From positions 10,936,163 through 11,000,162 of the forward strand of contig NC_088297.1 in assembly GCF_032854445.1 (NCBI RefSeq): a stretch of DNA of 64,000 bases, written 5' to 3'. This DNA is from Liolophura sinensis (Eukaryota > Mollusca > Polyplacophora > Chitonida > Chitonidae). Below the pieces are notes generated by a model. The model had not been told where the DNA came from. It did no database searches and was given only the letters and a program-made list of their open reading frames with translations. Positions 12,780 to 26,071 of this stretch are shown here, in pieces. A program made the translations under genes and the position numbers. Numbering within the stretch: position 1 is the stretch's first letter; the number at the start of each line of letters is the position of its first letter.

Positions 12780-13957
12780 ACCGAGCACATGTACATGTAT
12801 GGCCTTTCACACTGTCTTTTTTTTTTTTCATGTATTATTTCTGCATGAAAAATGAGCTTTTTTGTGACTTATCCGAAGATTGTAATAAACCATTTAGGCG
12901 ATAATATGGTTCTGTATGTCACAGTACGCAAGGTCGTTGATAGGGAGAGAGACAAATTCATGGGTAAATACAAAATTTAATTTTAAACTGACACATACAA
13001 GTACAGTACGCCAAAGACCTAACTTCCCTTGTCGGCTGCGGGTTCCCGACACATCGACCATGGATCATGCACAGTGAGGTCAAGTCCTAACAGCAGTCTG
13101 TTTCCATTATAAGTTAATGCACAATGTTTTTTTAGTGGAGTCATGGTGACAGATTTTTTTTTTTCTTCTTGTCAACGTACAACTATCTAGCGCTAAGTTT
13201 TTAACATGAACTCTTTCCTAGGGATGAGCAGTCATTTGTGCATCCACAGAAGAGCAGGAAAAGGCAGAAAAATGTCACCCAGCCAACGTCCATGTGACTT
13301 CATAAACTTAATGACTATGAAGGCATGAAGTGTGATAAAAAAAAGACTAGAAAACTTATTCAAAATAAATGCCAAAAGACCACAGGAGAAATTCATGCAT
13401 TCTGACTCATCACCATACTTGTACTTCATCATATGATATCCAAGTTTGTAGGAGATTTGCCATCATACAAGTCAGCTTTGATTTTATAACAATGTCCTTA
13501 CTTTCAGAGTCCTACAAAGCCAGCTCCTCAGACACAAAAATTGATGATGATCAAAGTACACATGAAAAAGAAGCAAAGCAAATTAAACCAAAATAACAAA
13601 GAAAAATTTTTCTTCAGTACTGGTCATGTTTTATACATATTTTCCACCCTGGTCAAAAATTTTTGGAAATGACCAGCTTTGCACCCTCAGTTCGCTAACA
13701 GTTCACTTTAAGAATTACAGTATAACTGGAGTTGATGTCCAGACTGGCCTCTGGAGCCTTAAGAAACTATTTTTATGCCCCAAAAATAAAGCAAAGTTTT
13801 TCTTGTAGTTTAATATGTTAAGGCTCATCCTAAACTGTATGATAAAGTAAAAATCAAATGTTTCACGACTCCTTTAAATACCTTCAATTCTCATAAATTA
13901 ATAAACAATTGCTGCTTGTTGCTTATACGAGAGCAACTGAATGTGCTGCTGACAAAT
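12224..13957. other. Unassigned DNA with (TA)n microsatellite
   Basis: An alternating (AT)n run lies at about 12747-12780 and T-tracts at 12820-12829 and 13155-13163. Open frames at 12212-12484 and 13232-13596 have no recognisable domain. Confidence 0.4.
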
Positions 13958-14246
13958 TAGTGAGTGTGTGCTTAGGGTTTGATGTCGTACTTAACAATTT
14001 TTCAGTTATATTACACCGAAGATGTCCTTAACAGTACATATACTTGTAATGTGCCTCCTTGTTGTATGACAGACTTCCACCATTCTTTTATCTAGTGCTT
14101 TACTTAAGCAAGTAAGCCATCCCACTGAAAACCAAGCCAGGAAGCTGCCACTTCTTTTTTTAAGGTGTTAGGTGTGACACAACCCAGGGCTGACCCTAGA
14201 TCTACCACCCTCAAAACCGACGCTCTGCCAACCGCGCCATCGAGGC
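13958..14246 (-). mobile_element. SINE family B copy, diverged
   Basis: The plus strand reads GTGTGCTTAGGGTTTGATGT, then ACTTAACAATTTTTCAGT, then the CTCCTTGTTGTATGACAGAC block, and ends in a tRNA-like head on the minus strand (near 14195-14246, GCGCGGTTGGCAGAGCGTC). No clear target-site duplication, consistent with age. Confidence 0.75.
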
Positions 14247-14885
14247 GGGTGCTCTGGGTGAAATTGACATTTCTTTGAATTCAAATTGAGTTTTTTTGTT
14301 TGTTTTGACCAACTGTTTGCGATACTGAAATGGAATAGTTTTGTACTATCCTTCAGTCATTAAACTAATTATCACTGTCTATACATAAACTCAGGCTGGC
14401 CTCCTAGTCGATGCTGCAAACTTATAATCGGTGCACATGGCAGATATTGTCATATGTATTTCAGGATACTTGTCCAGAGAGGTGTGAAGATCTACCCAGA
14501 AAATTTACAACATAAAGAAGTCTAAACTCACAACAGCAGCAATGATCTCACCTTTAAAAATGATTCAATAGTCATGAATTAAGATAGATTGGTCATGCAT
14601 TAATGGTTTATGGAATATGTTGTTGTCACTCTCAGTCTGTAAAAGGACGTATATGACTAAAATGATTTAAAGAAAGAAAAAACATTTGAGAAAATCAAAA
14701 TTTGTGTGACATGTATACTAGAAACTAATCTGAATAGTGCATCATTATGAATGTTCTGCGCATTATCTAAATTCTCTTGAAATATTATCCTTACCTGTTA
14801 AAATAAATGAAGATTTCAATCAAAACAAAGTCAAACTTGACTGGGTACTAGTCACATGAAATTTATCTTGAAAATCAGCCACCGG

Positions 14886-15239
14886 TAATGAGACAATTCG
14901 GAACCGGTAGATCCAGGATCAATCCTTGATCGAGTCACACCTAAGACTTTGAAAGAGGAATTTGTAACTTCCTCGTTTGGCGTGCAGCATGAAGGGGATA
15001 GTGCAATGACTGGTTGACCCGTATCAGTATAATGGCTCGGGCGGGGCGCCTTACTTGCCTTCGGTAAGTCGTCTCAGTGAAGCAGCACTAAATAAAAGAG
15101 CGGTGGAAATCCATCCTGCGACAAGGAGGCACATTACACGTACATGCACCCTAAGGATTCCTTCGTCGTCATATGACTGAAAAATTGTTGAGTACGACAT
15201 TAAACCCCAAGCATTCACTCACTCACTAATGAGACAATT
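14886..15239 (+). mobile_element. SINE family B, 5'-truncated, with 13-bp target-site duplication
   Basis: The body at 14899-15226 is flanked by perfect TAATGAGACAATT at 14886-14898 and 15227-15239. It begins inside the tRNA-like head (ACCGGTAGATCCAGGATCAA) and runs through AGCAGCACTAAATAAAAGAG to a CACTCACTCAC tail. The duplication surrounds the truncated element, so truncation happened during insertion. Confidence 0.9.
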
Positions 15240-18200
15240 AAGAGATGCACAAACAGTGAATTACCCCATGTAGTATTAACTATAATGACTTTTAAATAGA
15301 CAGGCTAAATATTTAGAGAGATAAAATACACTCATTATGTACATTATGTGTCAATGAATTGTCACTTTTTCTACGACGAATACGGCTCAATCTCAACAGC
15401 CTGCTGTCCTGTCTAGCACCCATCTCCATGTTCAATCTTTAAACAAAAAACACACTTTCATAACGAATCGATGTCGCTGCTAAATGCTCATATCTGGCAA
15501 AGAAGGTTTTTATTTCGCTGCTATAATAAGCCATTTATCAAACTTTGGACGCTCAAAAACAAAACCTGGAGGCAATTTGTGTGCCTGCCTTGAAAGAAGC
15601 TGATGATATTAGCACCACCTGATGTCAGGGGGAGGAAACCAGTCATATGCTCATGTGCAGTCACTCACACTATGCTGATGTCAACAGAATGATGAGAGGT
15701 ACGTCAAGTTATTCGTGAGGACCGATTTGGCAGAGACCAAAGAACATGAGAATGTTTGATTTCATACACCCCTCAGCTTCCCAAAATTGCCTTCTTCAAT
15801 CTAATCACCGCAGAGGGTGATGTGAAGATTTCTGTAAAAAGGAGATAACTCGTACAGCAAACAGGCTGCTTCGCGAAACTTTTGATATGTTCAAACTGAG
15901 TTTATGTAAAATTTTGAATATTTCTTTTCAAAAACAATGTCAAATTGAATAAATATAATCAGTTATTGAATTTTTTATTTAATCAATGGACCGAATAATG
16001 GCTCGTTCAAACAATTTCTATGAACCCCTGATAGATCAAATGACATCAGCTGAGCAGTTTGAATAAAAATGCCTAATATATAAAGGACAAAGTGCAGTTC
16101 ATCAAGGATTTATCACAATTCTGTTCACCAAAAATCGCCTAAAATTGCGTCTCCAGCAATACAAATGGCGAGACCATCCGAGGCCGCCCTTGCCCGAGGA
16201 GGCTGGGATACTACCTTTGCTATCTCAGCCCCTCAAAACTTTAAAACGTGCCACTACTCCTGTTAAAAAATTAAGATACTTTTATTCTACTGTATAGCTC
16301 TTTACATGCATTATGCCAGATACAAGTACACCTATACAAGCAAGTACACACATACACTGAACAGTCTCATTTATTTCCTATAAAAAAAAATTAAACAATG
16401 TTGAAAGTTAGGTGGTGCTACAAGCCAAACATGAAGCCTCATTTGCAGATTTAATCAGAACTTAAAATGAGCACAGGTGTACAAGTGCATGTACACAAAA
16501 GAGATGAAAGGCTTACCTATGCACAGGTAAATGACAGGTAAATCTACAGGTAACGGCCGCAATTAAACAAGTGGGGTCTCGATCTAACAGCGTGTGACAG
16601 CTACATGCTGCTTATCACAGCTTGTGGGTCAGAGCCCAGACCAATTCGGACAGGGCATGCCACGAAGCCAAATTACAAAATCTTTATCTGTCACGTTTGC
16701 AAGGCTGCATTACTAGGACTGGCTTTATATTGTTCTGTGCCATATCAGGTATGTTGACCTATTTTCCTTTTGGTCATTACATGAATAGCGAGTGCCGGGC
16801 TTGCATCTATCCACAAGTCCTTTGTGGAGATATGTCAGTTGAAAAGCCCAGTCTTTACAACAGGCCTCTCCGTGTCATTCTTGTGTAATTAATAGTTGCT
16901 GTTTCCATGGTAACTGTCAACCACAGAAACCGTGAAATGTACAGTACCTGAGAAAACACATGTGAACATATAGCAGGGCTAGTGAATGCGGTCACAAAGT
17001 GTTGGTAGTGCTCACTAATTCTTGGTTACTTTGGCAAAATAGCACACTAAAGAGTTCAACAGGTTTTAATATATACATATATGTACATGTATATGTATGC
17101 AGAAGTGAAAATGACACAAGCCAACAAAACACCAATACCAATGTGATAAATGCAAAGTACAAAGCATGTCACTTTCATCTTTGTGTTTTTGTTTGCATAC
17201 ACATCCAAGTTTTGCTTGTCATTTTTCGCACGGTAAAATAAAGCTTAATCCTGAGAATTTATAGGTGCAATAATTTCCCAACATTATGGTGCAAGTGTGT
17301 AAATATTACTCGTAATACCTTCATGAAACAAATTATTATTATTATTATTATTATTATTATCATTATGTGAGATTATTATTTCCTCCCAAAAGCTACATAC
17401 AGTAACGTTCCTTTCGTTCCTTTCTTCAGCAGGCTGGACGACAGTTTAACAAGAGAATGTTAAATTTAGGTTATAAATTATTTTTTCCATAAATAAAGAC
17501 ACCAATCTCAATCTCCAATTGCAATGGTTACAAATATAAACAACACTTTATCCTCACATGTCCGTATGAAAAGAGGCACTAATATACAGTATGTGATTCC
17601 ACATCCTTACAAAATATCCTAACCTTTGTTTGTTTATTTGTTTTTGTTTTTTTTTCCACGTAGTTTGTTTACTGGCGGAATCAAGAATATATTTGTCGTT
17701 CACACCTTTCATTCAACATGACATGTATACATGGCCAAGGTGGTCTAACAACCCCAAAAGTGCGCTTTGATGGATTAAAATAGCACTGATATGCAAAAAA
17801 AAAGGAAAAAAAAAAAAGAAAAAAAAAGAAAAGAAAACTCAATGGAATTCAAAGCCTGCTATTTTTCGCCCAGTCCAAACGAAGAATGGCCTACTTCATG
17901 GAATTTAATATTAAAACATGCGTTACTTTATTTTGTACTAGACCACTGTAGTCCATGGTGGTATGTTTAAGTACATTTTCTAAATACAGTACTGCACAAA
18001 AATGAAAAGGAGAAAATCTAAATAGACAAAAAATCCCCCAATTTTCTATGTTCCAATATAAAAGTATTGCTAAAAAGGTTTAGCTTTCCTTTCAGACTTG
18101 CGATTTCAAGCTCTTCATCCATATACAGGGTACTGAGTTTTATCAAACATGCAAAGATCACATCTTTAGCCAAAGTGTAACAAGAAAATATTTATTGCAA

Positions 18201-20327
18201 AAATTAAATAGATTGTTCTGGGCTCCAGTTTTCACATCAATACACTTGTGCTCAGAGAAAAAAAACTCTCAACTGTAACAAAGGCAAAATGTAAGTCAAC
18301 AAAAATAGATTGACTTCGTGAATGACCTTTACTTTGGCCTTGGTTTACAACAGCTGTGGCATAAGTCATATTTGTCCAGTCCAAAAAGTCAACACAACTG
18401 CAATATTTGCTCCCATGATTTCTACAAGATTGACCAGAAGAAAACACAACATTGATTTTGTTATTGTTTAGCAAATCCAGTAAAGGAAATCTATTCTCAA
18501 CAATTGGAGTACATCTAGCAACTAAGCCACAATGCATTAATCAGTATACAATCTTGCACAATGCAGGGCTAAATATAAGAAAATTTGAATACCTTTAGAG
18601 GTGTCCATACTGCAGCATACTAATACTCTAAAAAAGCTCAAACTATGGAGAACATTGTCTGATAAATTTAACTTTAATCTTTTTTAAAATTCCATATATC
18701 CATCTCAACTGACTGTACACAGATTTAGAAGTAATATTCACACTTGATTTGGTATATAAGACATTAGGTTAAGGTTTCTGACTGTATGAAAAAAGCAAAT
18801 GTTTAAAATTAAGGATAAGCAAAATTTTACAGAAATCAATCTTTCCCTATTAAATCACTTTGAATTAGCCTAATGAATTGGAGACATATATCATTATATT
18901 GTACATCTTCATATGCATAAAATCTGCAGATCTGAAGATATCCCTCCTTTTGCATGTTGGATGGACTTGGCACTAACAAAAGGGTCAGCAGATCATAGTA
19001 AAACGAGCCATAACACAATAATTAGACTGGATTAACTCATTAAGGCAATCAATATTTTTCAAATTTGCTGAATACGCATCAACCCCCTCCGTAGATGTTT
19101 CGTTATGCCTGCACGAAGTCCAAGACTAATTCCACAGCATTATCTGAACAAAAAACCAAGATTAATTAAAGTTCCGGTTAAGATAATTGATATGCGTAAA
19201 ACCATTACATGAAAACTACTGCCCTAATTACATGTTATGTGTTGAATGAAGACAAAGTTTAGTAATAACTCGTGAAGACGATTAGCGTAAAGTTGATTAT
19301 CCAGATATTGACACATGTTCACCGTTTACCGTAATTGATATACATCAAAACTGCTGAAATTTCAATATTCACCTCTTTGAGTCTTGAGAACTCACAGCAG
19401 TATACATAACATCAAACAATGTTTGCTTCAGTGGATGGGAAAAAAACCCTGACTTTAACAAAAAGATTACCCAGGTACACGGACAGGCCAGTTGAACAGG
19501 ATAGCTACTACATGTAGACTCCATCCATCAATTGCTTGCACATGTATGTTAGCATGGGGGTAAAATTCAACACGCTCATAGTTTAACATGGAAACTACAT
19601 ATTACTTGTATAGCATAGTGTACAGATATCCCAAATGATGTCAACAACTTGATGATTTCAATTGTTTTAGAGTTTATTAAAGGGAAAAGACCACCAAAAA
19701 TGAAAGTAGGCATCACTAAGTAGTCTACTTAAAACTATGCATAAAAATACCGGTACTTTCATTTATTTTTTTTAGATTATTATGAAAAGAGTTAAAGGCG
19801 TTCAAACATTTGACTTCAAAGGTGGGCTTTATGAACCAGACTATCAGAGGTTAGGAACATCACAGGAAGTTCATTCAACTCTAATTATGACAATGAATGT
19901 TGGGATAACTCTTTTTAGCTATGAGTGAAAGATTACTGAAATAAACATTCCTAAAATCCCTTCTTTCTGGTGAGTATCGGGAAAAAAAAAAGGTGATGAG
20001 ACATCAGAGCCACCATAGTTTTCAAATATTTGAATGACTTCCAACACTCTCAAAGAATCTGAAAAAATAAATGAAAGTATTTTTACGCATTGTTTCCAGT
20101 TGTCTTAAAGATGAACCTTACTTCATATTTCAGCTTTCTTTTACTTTCAGCACAGGTATTTCAACCACTACGATAAGTTAAAGGCATTATCACATTACAG
20201 AGGTTTTTTCAGTCCACATTAACACCATTGAAAAATGGTACATCCTCATTGTTTTGATTAAAAAAACAAACTATACTTTTTCAAAATCAAATGTTGGATA
20301 ATGATACTGAGGAACAGGCTTTTTATA
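15240..20327. other. Large unassigned stretch
   Basis: AT-rich unique DNA with a (TTA)n microsatellite at about 17334-17360, an A-rich purine run at 17796-17838 and no recognisable exon. A 101-codon minus-strand frame (18232-18537) has no start context, splice site or motif that I can defend. If the minus-strand 5' exons near 24.7-25 kb are real, this could be intron. Confidence 0.4.
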
Positions 20328-20458
20328 ACTTTATTTATTTATTTGATTGTTGTTTTCCATTGTACTGAAGCATGAGCTGGGCTTGAACTCACAACGGACA
20401 CATTGGTGAGAGACTCCTGGGTCATTGTGCTGTATTAGCATGATGGACATTAGGCCAC
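20328..20458 (-). mobile_element. SINE family A copy with internal deletion
   Basis: The extreme 3' end (TTATTTATTTGATTGTTGTTTT on the plus strand, slightly diverged) is joined directly to the 5' half (GAGCTGGGCTTGAACTCACA to TAGGCCACGA). The central CCATAATGCTGG block is missing. Confidence 0.75.

Positions 20459-20496
<38 letters not shown>
20459..20496. repeat. (AT)n microsatellite
   Basis: Uninterrupted alternating AT of roughly 37 bp directly beside the SINE head remnant. Confidence 0.95.
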
Positions 20497-20497
<1 letters not shown>

Positions 20498-21905
20498 ATT
20501 ATTTACATGTACATAATAGGTATCGGAAAGTATATGTTCTAGCAATCAAATTTCAAGTCACCAAAGAAACACACGGAGTCTGCAGTGAAGACAGAAAAGA
20601 GCTTCAATGCATACCTTTCTTTGTGAATGAATCGGTTTGAAACAGGTTTGCAGTGGATCATGATTTACATTAAAAGTATGTTAATATTTAATTTTCTTAT
20701 GTTTATAATACAGAAAGATTGATGTCGAAGTAGAGGCATTGATCAGTTCATGCCACATTGAAATGAAAGCCCCGTGGAACAGAAAATCACATATTTTTCT
20801 TCTTACTATAAATACACGTCCAACACATGTAATTATGTCGAGGCCATCACATAAATCAACCTTCATGTATACTTGTCAAGCATTGGTATTAATAATCATT
20901 AACCGATGCAAATTAAAACATCTGTATCATTACAGATGTATGCACATGTAGAAATCAATCAGACGGTAAACGTATCAAAGATAAAAATTGTAAAGATTAT
21001 GCACATACTAGACATACATAACATGTACAGCTATTTAATCTTACATATGTGTTGTTGAAAACTATACTCAATAACAAATCTATTTATGCATGTGGGTATT
21101 GGTTTAATCATTCACCAACATGGCTAATTAAGTTGCACATTTTCCCAGATCCTCACTGATCTTAGAAAGGTGTATTGAGGTTTGTTTCAAAGGCGGAATG
21201 ATGCAGAACTGTCATTCCAGACTGGATCAAAGGAGTGAGAAATCCAAAAAGCAGGCTGCAGGTGAAGCCTGGGAATAATTCTTGGTGAGTGTCTAAGGGG
21301 TAAGACCCCAGGAAAAGATATATTTAAGCAGTTTTAACTGTTCTTTTTTGGGCACATTTGCTGGCAAGTTTTACGCATATTTCGCTGTTTTACGAGATTA
21401 AAACATCAAACATATTTGAGCAAAAAAATTGTGAGATATAAAATACACTGAGTGTGAGAATGTGATTTTCAATTATAAAACATGGAACTAACCTCAAAAA
21501 TGTGATGGTTTATTGGACAAATGATGTAGGTTTCAGCACCAAAATATGTTATGACATTTATTTGCCCTTCAGAAATGCAATGGAGTTTGAACAAAATTTT
21601 AGGTTAGTTAGAAGCAAATGAAACAAACCTGCTATATAGGACTGTAAGTAGGAATCACAAGTATTGTTTCCAACAGATAGGGGGGCCTAATGTATACATG
21701 TACATTTATCAGTAAAAGGACATTTTGACACAATAATGTTCATAAGGTTAAACCAAAACTGGAAAGGGACAAATTAACCCAAAACAATTGTCCAAATAAC
21801 AAAAACAAAACTTCAAATTTTTCAATTATCTAGACAGTGTAACATGCTGGGTCAAACTTTCACACACTGTCAAACTATGATTTTTCTATTTTTTTTTTAT
21901 TATAT
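20497..21905. other. Unassigned AT-rich DNA
   Basis: Contains a family E dispersed-repeat remnant near 21484-21570 (TTTCAGCACCAAAATATGTT). No gene is supported. Confidence 0.4.
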
Positions 21906-23790
21906 TTTTTGTGTGTGTGTTAGTGTGTACAGTGAGTTTGATGAGAGGTGGGCTACTTGCTGCAAGTCTGATGTGGGGTTAGGGGTGTATACTGAGTCTG
22001 ATATGGGACTATGGTGTACAGGGAGTCTAATGTGGGGCTGCAGGTGTAAGGTGAGTGAGTGAGTGCTTGGGGTTTAACGTCGTACTCAACAATTTTTCAG
22101 TCATATGACGACGAAGGAATCATTAGGGTGCATGCACGTGTAATGTGCCTCCTTGTTGCAGGACGGATTTCCACCGCTCTTTTATTTAGTGCTGCATCAC
22201 TGAGACGACTTACCGAAGGCAAGTAAGCCGCCCCGCCCGAGCCATTATACTGATACGGGTCAACCAGTCGTTGCACTATCCCCTTCATGCTGAACGCCAA
22301 GCGAGGAAGTTACAACTTCCTCTTTTAAAGTCTTAGGTGTGACTCGACCAAGGATTGATCCTGGATCTACCGGTCCCGAAGCGGACGCTCTACCAACTGT
22401 GCTATCCGGGCCGGTGCGCAGGTGTAAGGGAGTCTGAAATGGGGCTGCAGGTGTACAGTGGGTCTGATGTGGGCTTGGGAGTGTATACTGAGTCTGATGT
22501 GGGACTATGGCGTACAGGGAGTCTGATGTGGGACTGAGGTGTACAGGGAGTCTACAATGGTGTACAGTGGGTCTCATGTGGAGCTGGGTGTGTATAGCGA
22601 GTATGATGTGGGGCTGCAGATGTACAGTGAGTCTGATGTAGGGTTGAAGGTATAGAGTGGGTTTAATGTGGGGCTGGAAAGTGTACAGTCTGATGTGAGC
22701 CTGGGTGTGTACAGTGTCTGATGTGAGCCTGGGTGTGTACAGTGTCTGATGTAAGCCTGGGTGCGTACAGTGTCTGATGTGGGGCTGGGTGTGTACATGG
22801 GGCTGGAGGGTGTAAACTCTGATGTGAACCTGGGTGCGTACAGTGTCTGATGTGAGCCTGGATGTGCACAGTGTCTGATGTGAGCCTGGGTGTGTACAGT
22901 GTCTGATGTGAGCCTGGGTGTGTACAGTGTCTGATGATGTGAGCCTGGGTGTGTACAGTGTCTGATGTGAGCCTGGGTGTGTATAGTGTTTGATGTGAGC
23001 CTGGGTGTGTACAGTGTCTGATGTGAACATGGGTGTGTACAGTAAGTCTGATGTGGAGCCGGGTGTATACATTGAGTCTGACATGGGGCTAGGGGTGTAC
23101 AGTAAGTCGAATGTGGCACTGAGGTGTACAGGAGTCTGCTGTGGGCTGAATGTGTGCTGTGAGTCTGATGTGGGACTGTGGTGTACAGGGAGTCAGATGT
23201 GGGACTGTGGTGTACAGGGAGTCTGATGTGAGGCTGCGGGTGTACAGTGAGTCTGATGTGGGGCTGAGGTGTACAGTGAATATGATGTAGGGCTGAGTGT
23301 GCACAATAAGTCTGACGTAGACTGGGGGTTAATATTGTGAGTCTGATGTGGGATTGGCTGTATGCATTGAGTTTGATGTGGGGTTGGGTGTGTACGGTGA
23401 GTCTGGTGTAGGGCTTGGTGTGTATAGTAAGTTTGATGTAGGGCTAGGGGTGTACAGTGAGTCTGAGGTGGAGCTGAGGTGTATAGTGAGTCTGATGTGG
23501 GACTGAAAGTACAGATGCGGGTGAGTCTGATGGGTGAGTCTGAAGTGGGGCTGGGTGTGTACATTTGTTTTGATGTGGAGCTGAAAATGTGCAGTGGGTC
23601 TGATGTGGGCTCAAGGTGTACAGTGGGTCTGATGAGAGCAGGGTATCTACAGTGAGACAGATGTGGGGCTGGGTGTGTACAGTGAGTCTGATATGGGGCT
23701 GGGGGTGTACTGTGAGTCTCTTGAGAGGCTGGAGTGTACTGTAAGTCTGGTTGGAGGATTTGAGTTTGGTGTGAATCTGATGCGGATACA
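21906..23790 (+). repeat. Minisatellite of ~28-bp units, interrupted by a SINE
   Basis: Degenerate units around GTGTACAGTGAGTCTGATGT and GGGGCTG. A more homogeneous core at about 22690-23040 has the 28-bp unit GTCTGATGTGAGCCTGGGTG plus TGTACAGT. Long open frames on the minus strand (up to 274 codons) consist only of translated repeat (His-Pro-Gly-Ser-His-Gln, Thr-Ser-Asp-Thr-Val patterns) and also read through the SINE. They are not genes. Confidence 0.95.
22040..22429 (-). mobile_element. Full-length SINE family B inserted in the minisatellite, 12-bp duplication
   Basis: GCAGGTGTAAGG flanks the element at 22040-22051 and 22418-22429. On the minus strand the head reads GGCCCGGATAGCACAGTTGG then TAGAGCGTCCGCTTCGGGAC, with an A-box-like AGCACAGTTGGTAGAGCG and a B-box-like GGATCAATCC. 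The tail is CACTCACTCAC. About 366 bp. This is the most complete family B member here. The flanking repeat resembles the host minisatellite, so the duplication is slightly less decisive than elsewhere. Confidence 0.88.
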
Positions 23791-24711
23791 CCAATGTATA
23801 CACTAAAAAGTAAAACTGCACATAAAGAACAACTGAAGTTGCAGTCCTAATGATACAGATGAAGAGAAAAGACAACCAGAAAAAAATGTCATACAACGAC
23901 CCACTTAAAGCAGGGATATGAAAATTAACATAATAAATTAACTGTCAGATTTATAAGAATGAGAACAATAGAAGTAACCTGCTGTATCAAATATGGTCAA
24001 ATGATTGGGGGGTGGGGGGAGCTATATATATATACATAGTGCAATTTATGCCAAAATCTTGCTCTAAAATGTGCAAGATACACTAGGTCAAATGTTGACA
24101 TTTTGCCCTTCTTTGTTTTCCTGTATTTGAAAACAAAGGCACTTTCTTTCTATAGGTTATATTATTTAGTGTCATATTTTGTTATATGGAGTTCTCCAGA
24201 TAGCTGTAAAAAAGAAATATTAAATAATACTCCAAGACATGTGTAGGGCTATTTTAAACTGACATACTTTAATTGCTGAATCATAAACAGCCAATGATTC
24301 TGAAGATCCATTTATCAAGAATGTTAGAGTCAGGGTTTACTGCATGTTGGTAAAGAAAAGAAAAAAAAAAAAAAAAACTTCCCTTAAAATTATTTTTATT
24401 GTAGTCATTTAACTACATATAGTACATAGATGTAGTTCCAACAAAAAGAGGTATATGAGGTTTCAACTCAGTAAAATCCCTACCCATCTAAAAAAAAAAG
24501 CAAACCTAAAGAGAAATATTAGACTTGAGACTGATTGATTAAAAGAACACTTAATTTCTTTCTTTCTTTTTTCTTCTTTTTTCTCTCATTTGGCTGGCAG
24601 CATTTCACAATTTTAGCCAGTGTACAGGCATTCAGAATGAAAAGGCATTTCTCACTGACGACAGTGACATAAATCAATTCAGTCGTACAAAGGAAAGGGA
24701 GTTTTTCTTAC
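23791..24711. other. Unassigned DNA left of the putative divergent promoter
   Basis: A-tract at 24361-24379 and a pyrimidine-rich run at 24557-24592. No gene recognised. If the exon at 24712-24779 is real, this is the start of its downstream intron. Confidence 0.4.
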
Positions 24712-24779
24712 CGGTGTCTCGGTTCATGGTAGTATACCACTGTATTTAGTCATCTACTCAAGTCTCAAATAGTGAAGAA
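24712..24779 (-). CDS. Putative 5' exon with start codon of an unidentified minus-strand gene
   Basis: On the minus strand an acceptor-like TTTTGTCTACCACAG ends at 24780. It is followed by a 68-bp stretch with ATG at 24727-24725 (Met-Asn-Arg-Asp-Thr) and a strong donor, CCG|GTAAGA, at 24711. Coding phase at the donor is 1. I could not identify downstream exons between 1 and 24.7 kb, so the product is unknown and intron 1 would be very long. The call rests on splice-site quality and position next to a CpG-richer region only. Confidence 0.3.
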
Positions 24780-24789
24780 CTGTGGTAGA

Positions 24790-25370
24790 CAAAACTAGAA
24801 CTGCAGCCGCAGCAGAATTTTACAAGATATCTCCACACACCAACTTGTTGCATGGCAAATTGGCTAGACACGGTTTCCCGCGCAATAAAACATAATCGAA
24901 TCGCTGATTGGCATAACAAGTTTACTTACTGAAGACATTTCCAGGCAACTGCAGTTTTGCGGGCCCAGTTTTCCCGCAATCTTGACAGCTTCGTCCAAAG
25001 CGTCTCCATTCGGCAGAAAATGCCGTCACTGCCACTGAGACGAGCATTCTTACCTCCCGCCGCAGGAGAGCTCCGGCTGAAGGACGGTGGCAGCCAGACA
25101 CGTGGTGCACCGATGAGGGGTCTGCCCTTAACTCCTAATTAACCAGCGCCGTTATCGAGGGGTAAAATTAACAATTCCCTAAGCTCGTGCATTGTTAGCT
25201 ATTCATGAAGCCAGTGGTTTTTCCTGCTGCGACGTCTTGTCTAGCCGGTGATAAACAGTCTTCAGGGCCAGAGTAAAGGTTGTCGAGAAATACGGCGGGA
25301 AATTATGGCCGCATAGCCTAGTGGAGCGCCTGACGGTGATGTTAAAATGAAAGATGTCTTTCGCTTTAGG
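24790..25370. promoter_or_regulatory. CpG-richer block, candidate divergent promoter
   Basis: Local GC and CpG density is clearly above the flanks (CCCGCGCAATAAAAC near 24877, several CGTC and CGCC words at 24960-25330). On the minus strand CTTCA|GTAAGTAAAC at 24930/24929 is a good donor for a non-coding first exon. On the plus strand CTTTAG|GTAATG at 25369/25370 could be the donor of an mTERF 5'UTR exon. Together these suggest a bidirectional promoter. No transcript evidence is available. Confidence 0.4.
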
Positions 25371-25380
25371 TAATGTTGAC

Positions 25381-25833
25381 GAGAAGTAGTTTTCATGCCA
25401 TTGTACAGGTGTAGCAGAAGTGAGAGGGACTGTGCACAGAAAATGAATCAGTAGCTTGAGTCATTCATTGAATTCTTCAATGAACTTTGACATTTGGAAA
25501 TTTAAATAGGTCAAATGTACTTTGTAACCAATCAAAACCTGAGGATCCTGGTGTAACGGACACTTTTAGGAAACGCCCTCATGTTTTAAGACGTCTCGTT
25601 GTGCCCATCAAAACTCAAATTAAATCGAAGGACTACCGTTATTACAAAAATTATTTGGACAAAAATCAAAACGAATGAAATGGGAATTCCTTTATTTTCT
25701 TTTGTTTTATTTTTAGGCAAATGGCCCTTAACTGATGTCTCAAGTCCTGTTGTAATACGTTAGAAAATTGTTGTGAGCCGGCAGGGAAACAGTGTTTTTT
25801 GATCATTCTCTTTATGTCTGGTGTAAAAAGTAA
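25381..25833. other. Unassigned spacer upstream of mTERF
   Basis: No gene. A 63-codon frame at 25487-25678 has no recognisable motif. This could be the 5'UTR intron of the mTERF gene. Confidence 0.4.
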
Positions 25834-26071
25834 AGGGGGCCTCTATGGCCTAGTGAGGCCCAGGAGTCTCTCACTAGTGTGGTCGCTGTGAGTTCAAGTC
25901 CAGCTCGGGATTCCTCTGCAGCCGTACCTGGGAAGGTCTGCCAGAGACCTGCGAATGGGTTTCCCCCGGGCTCTGCCCACTTTCCTCCAACCATAATGTT
26001 GTCAACCATCTTATAAGTGAAATATTCTTGGGTACTGCGTAAAATACCAATCAATAAATAAATAAAAAAAT
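25834..26071 (+). mobile_element. SINE family A copy
   Basis: Starts GGGGGCCTCTATGGCCTAG, contains GTGTGGTCGCTGTGAGTTCA, the conserved block in diverged form (CCATAATGTTGTCAACCATC), and ends TACCAATCAATAAATAAATA. Confidence 0.88.

Noticed and set aside
18232-18537. 101-codon minus-strand frame
   Set aside because: Low-complexity AT-rich surroundings, no splice or domain evidence.
22260-23896. Long minus-strand frames (up to 274 codons) rich in His, Thr, Pro and Gln
   Set aside because: They are translations of the 28-bp minisatellite in several frames at once and run through a SINE. No start context, splice sites or domain.
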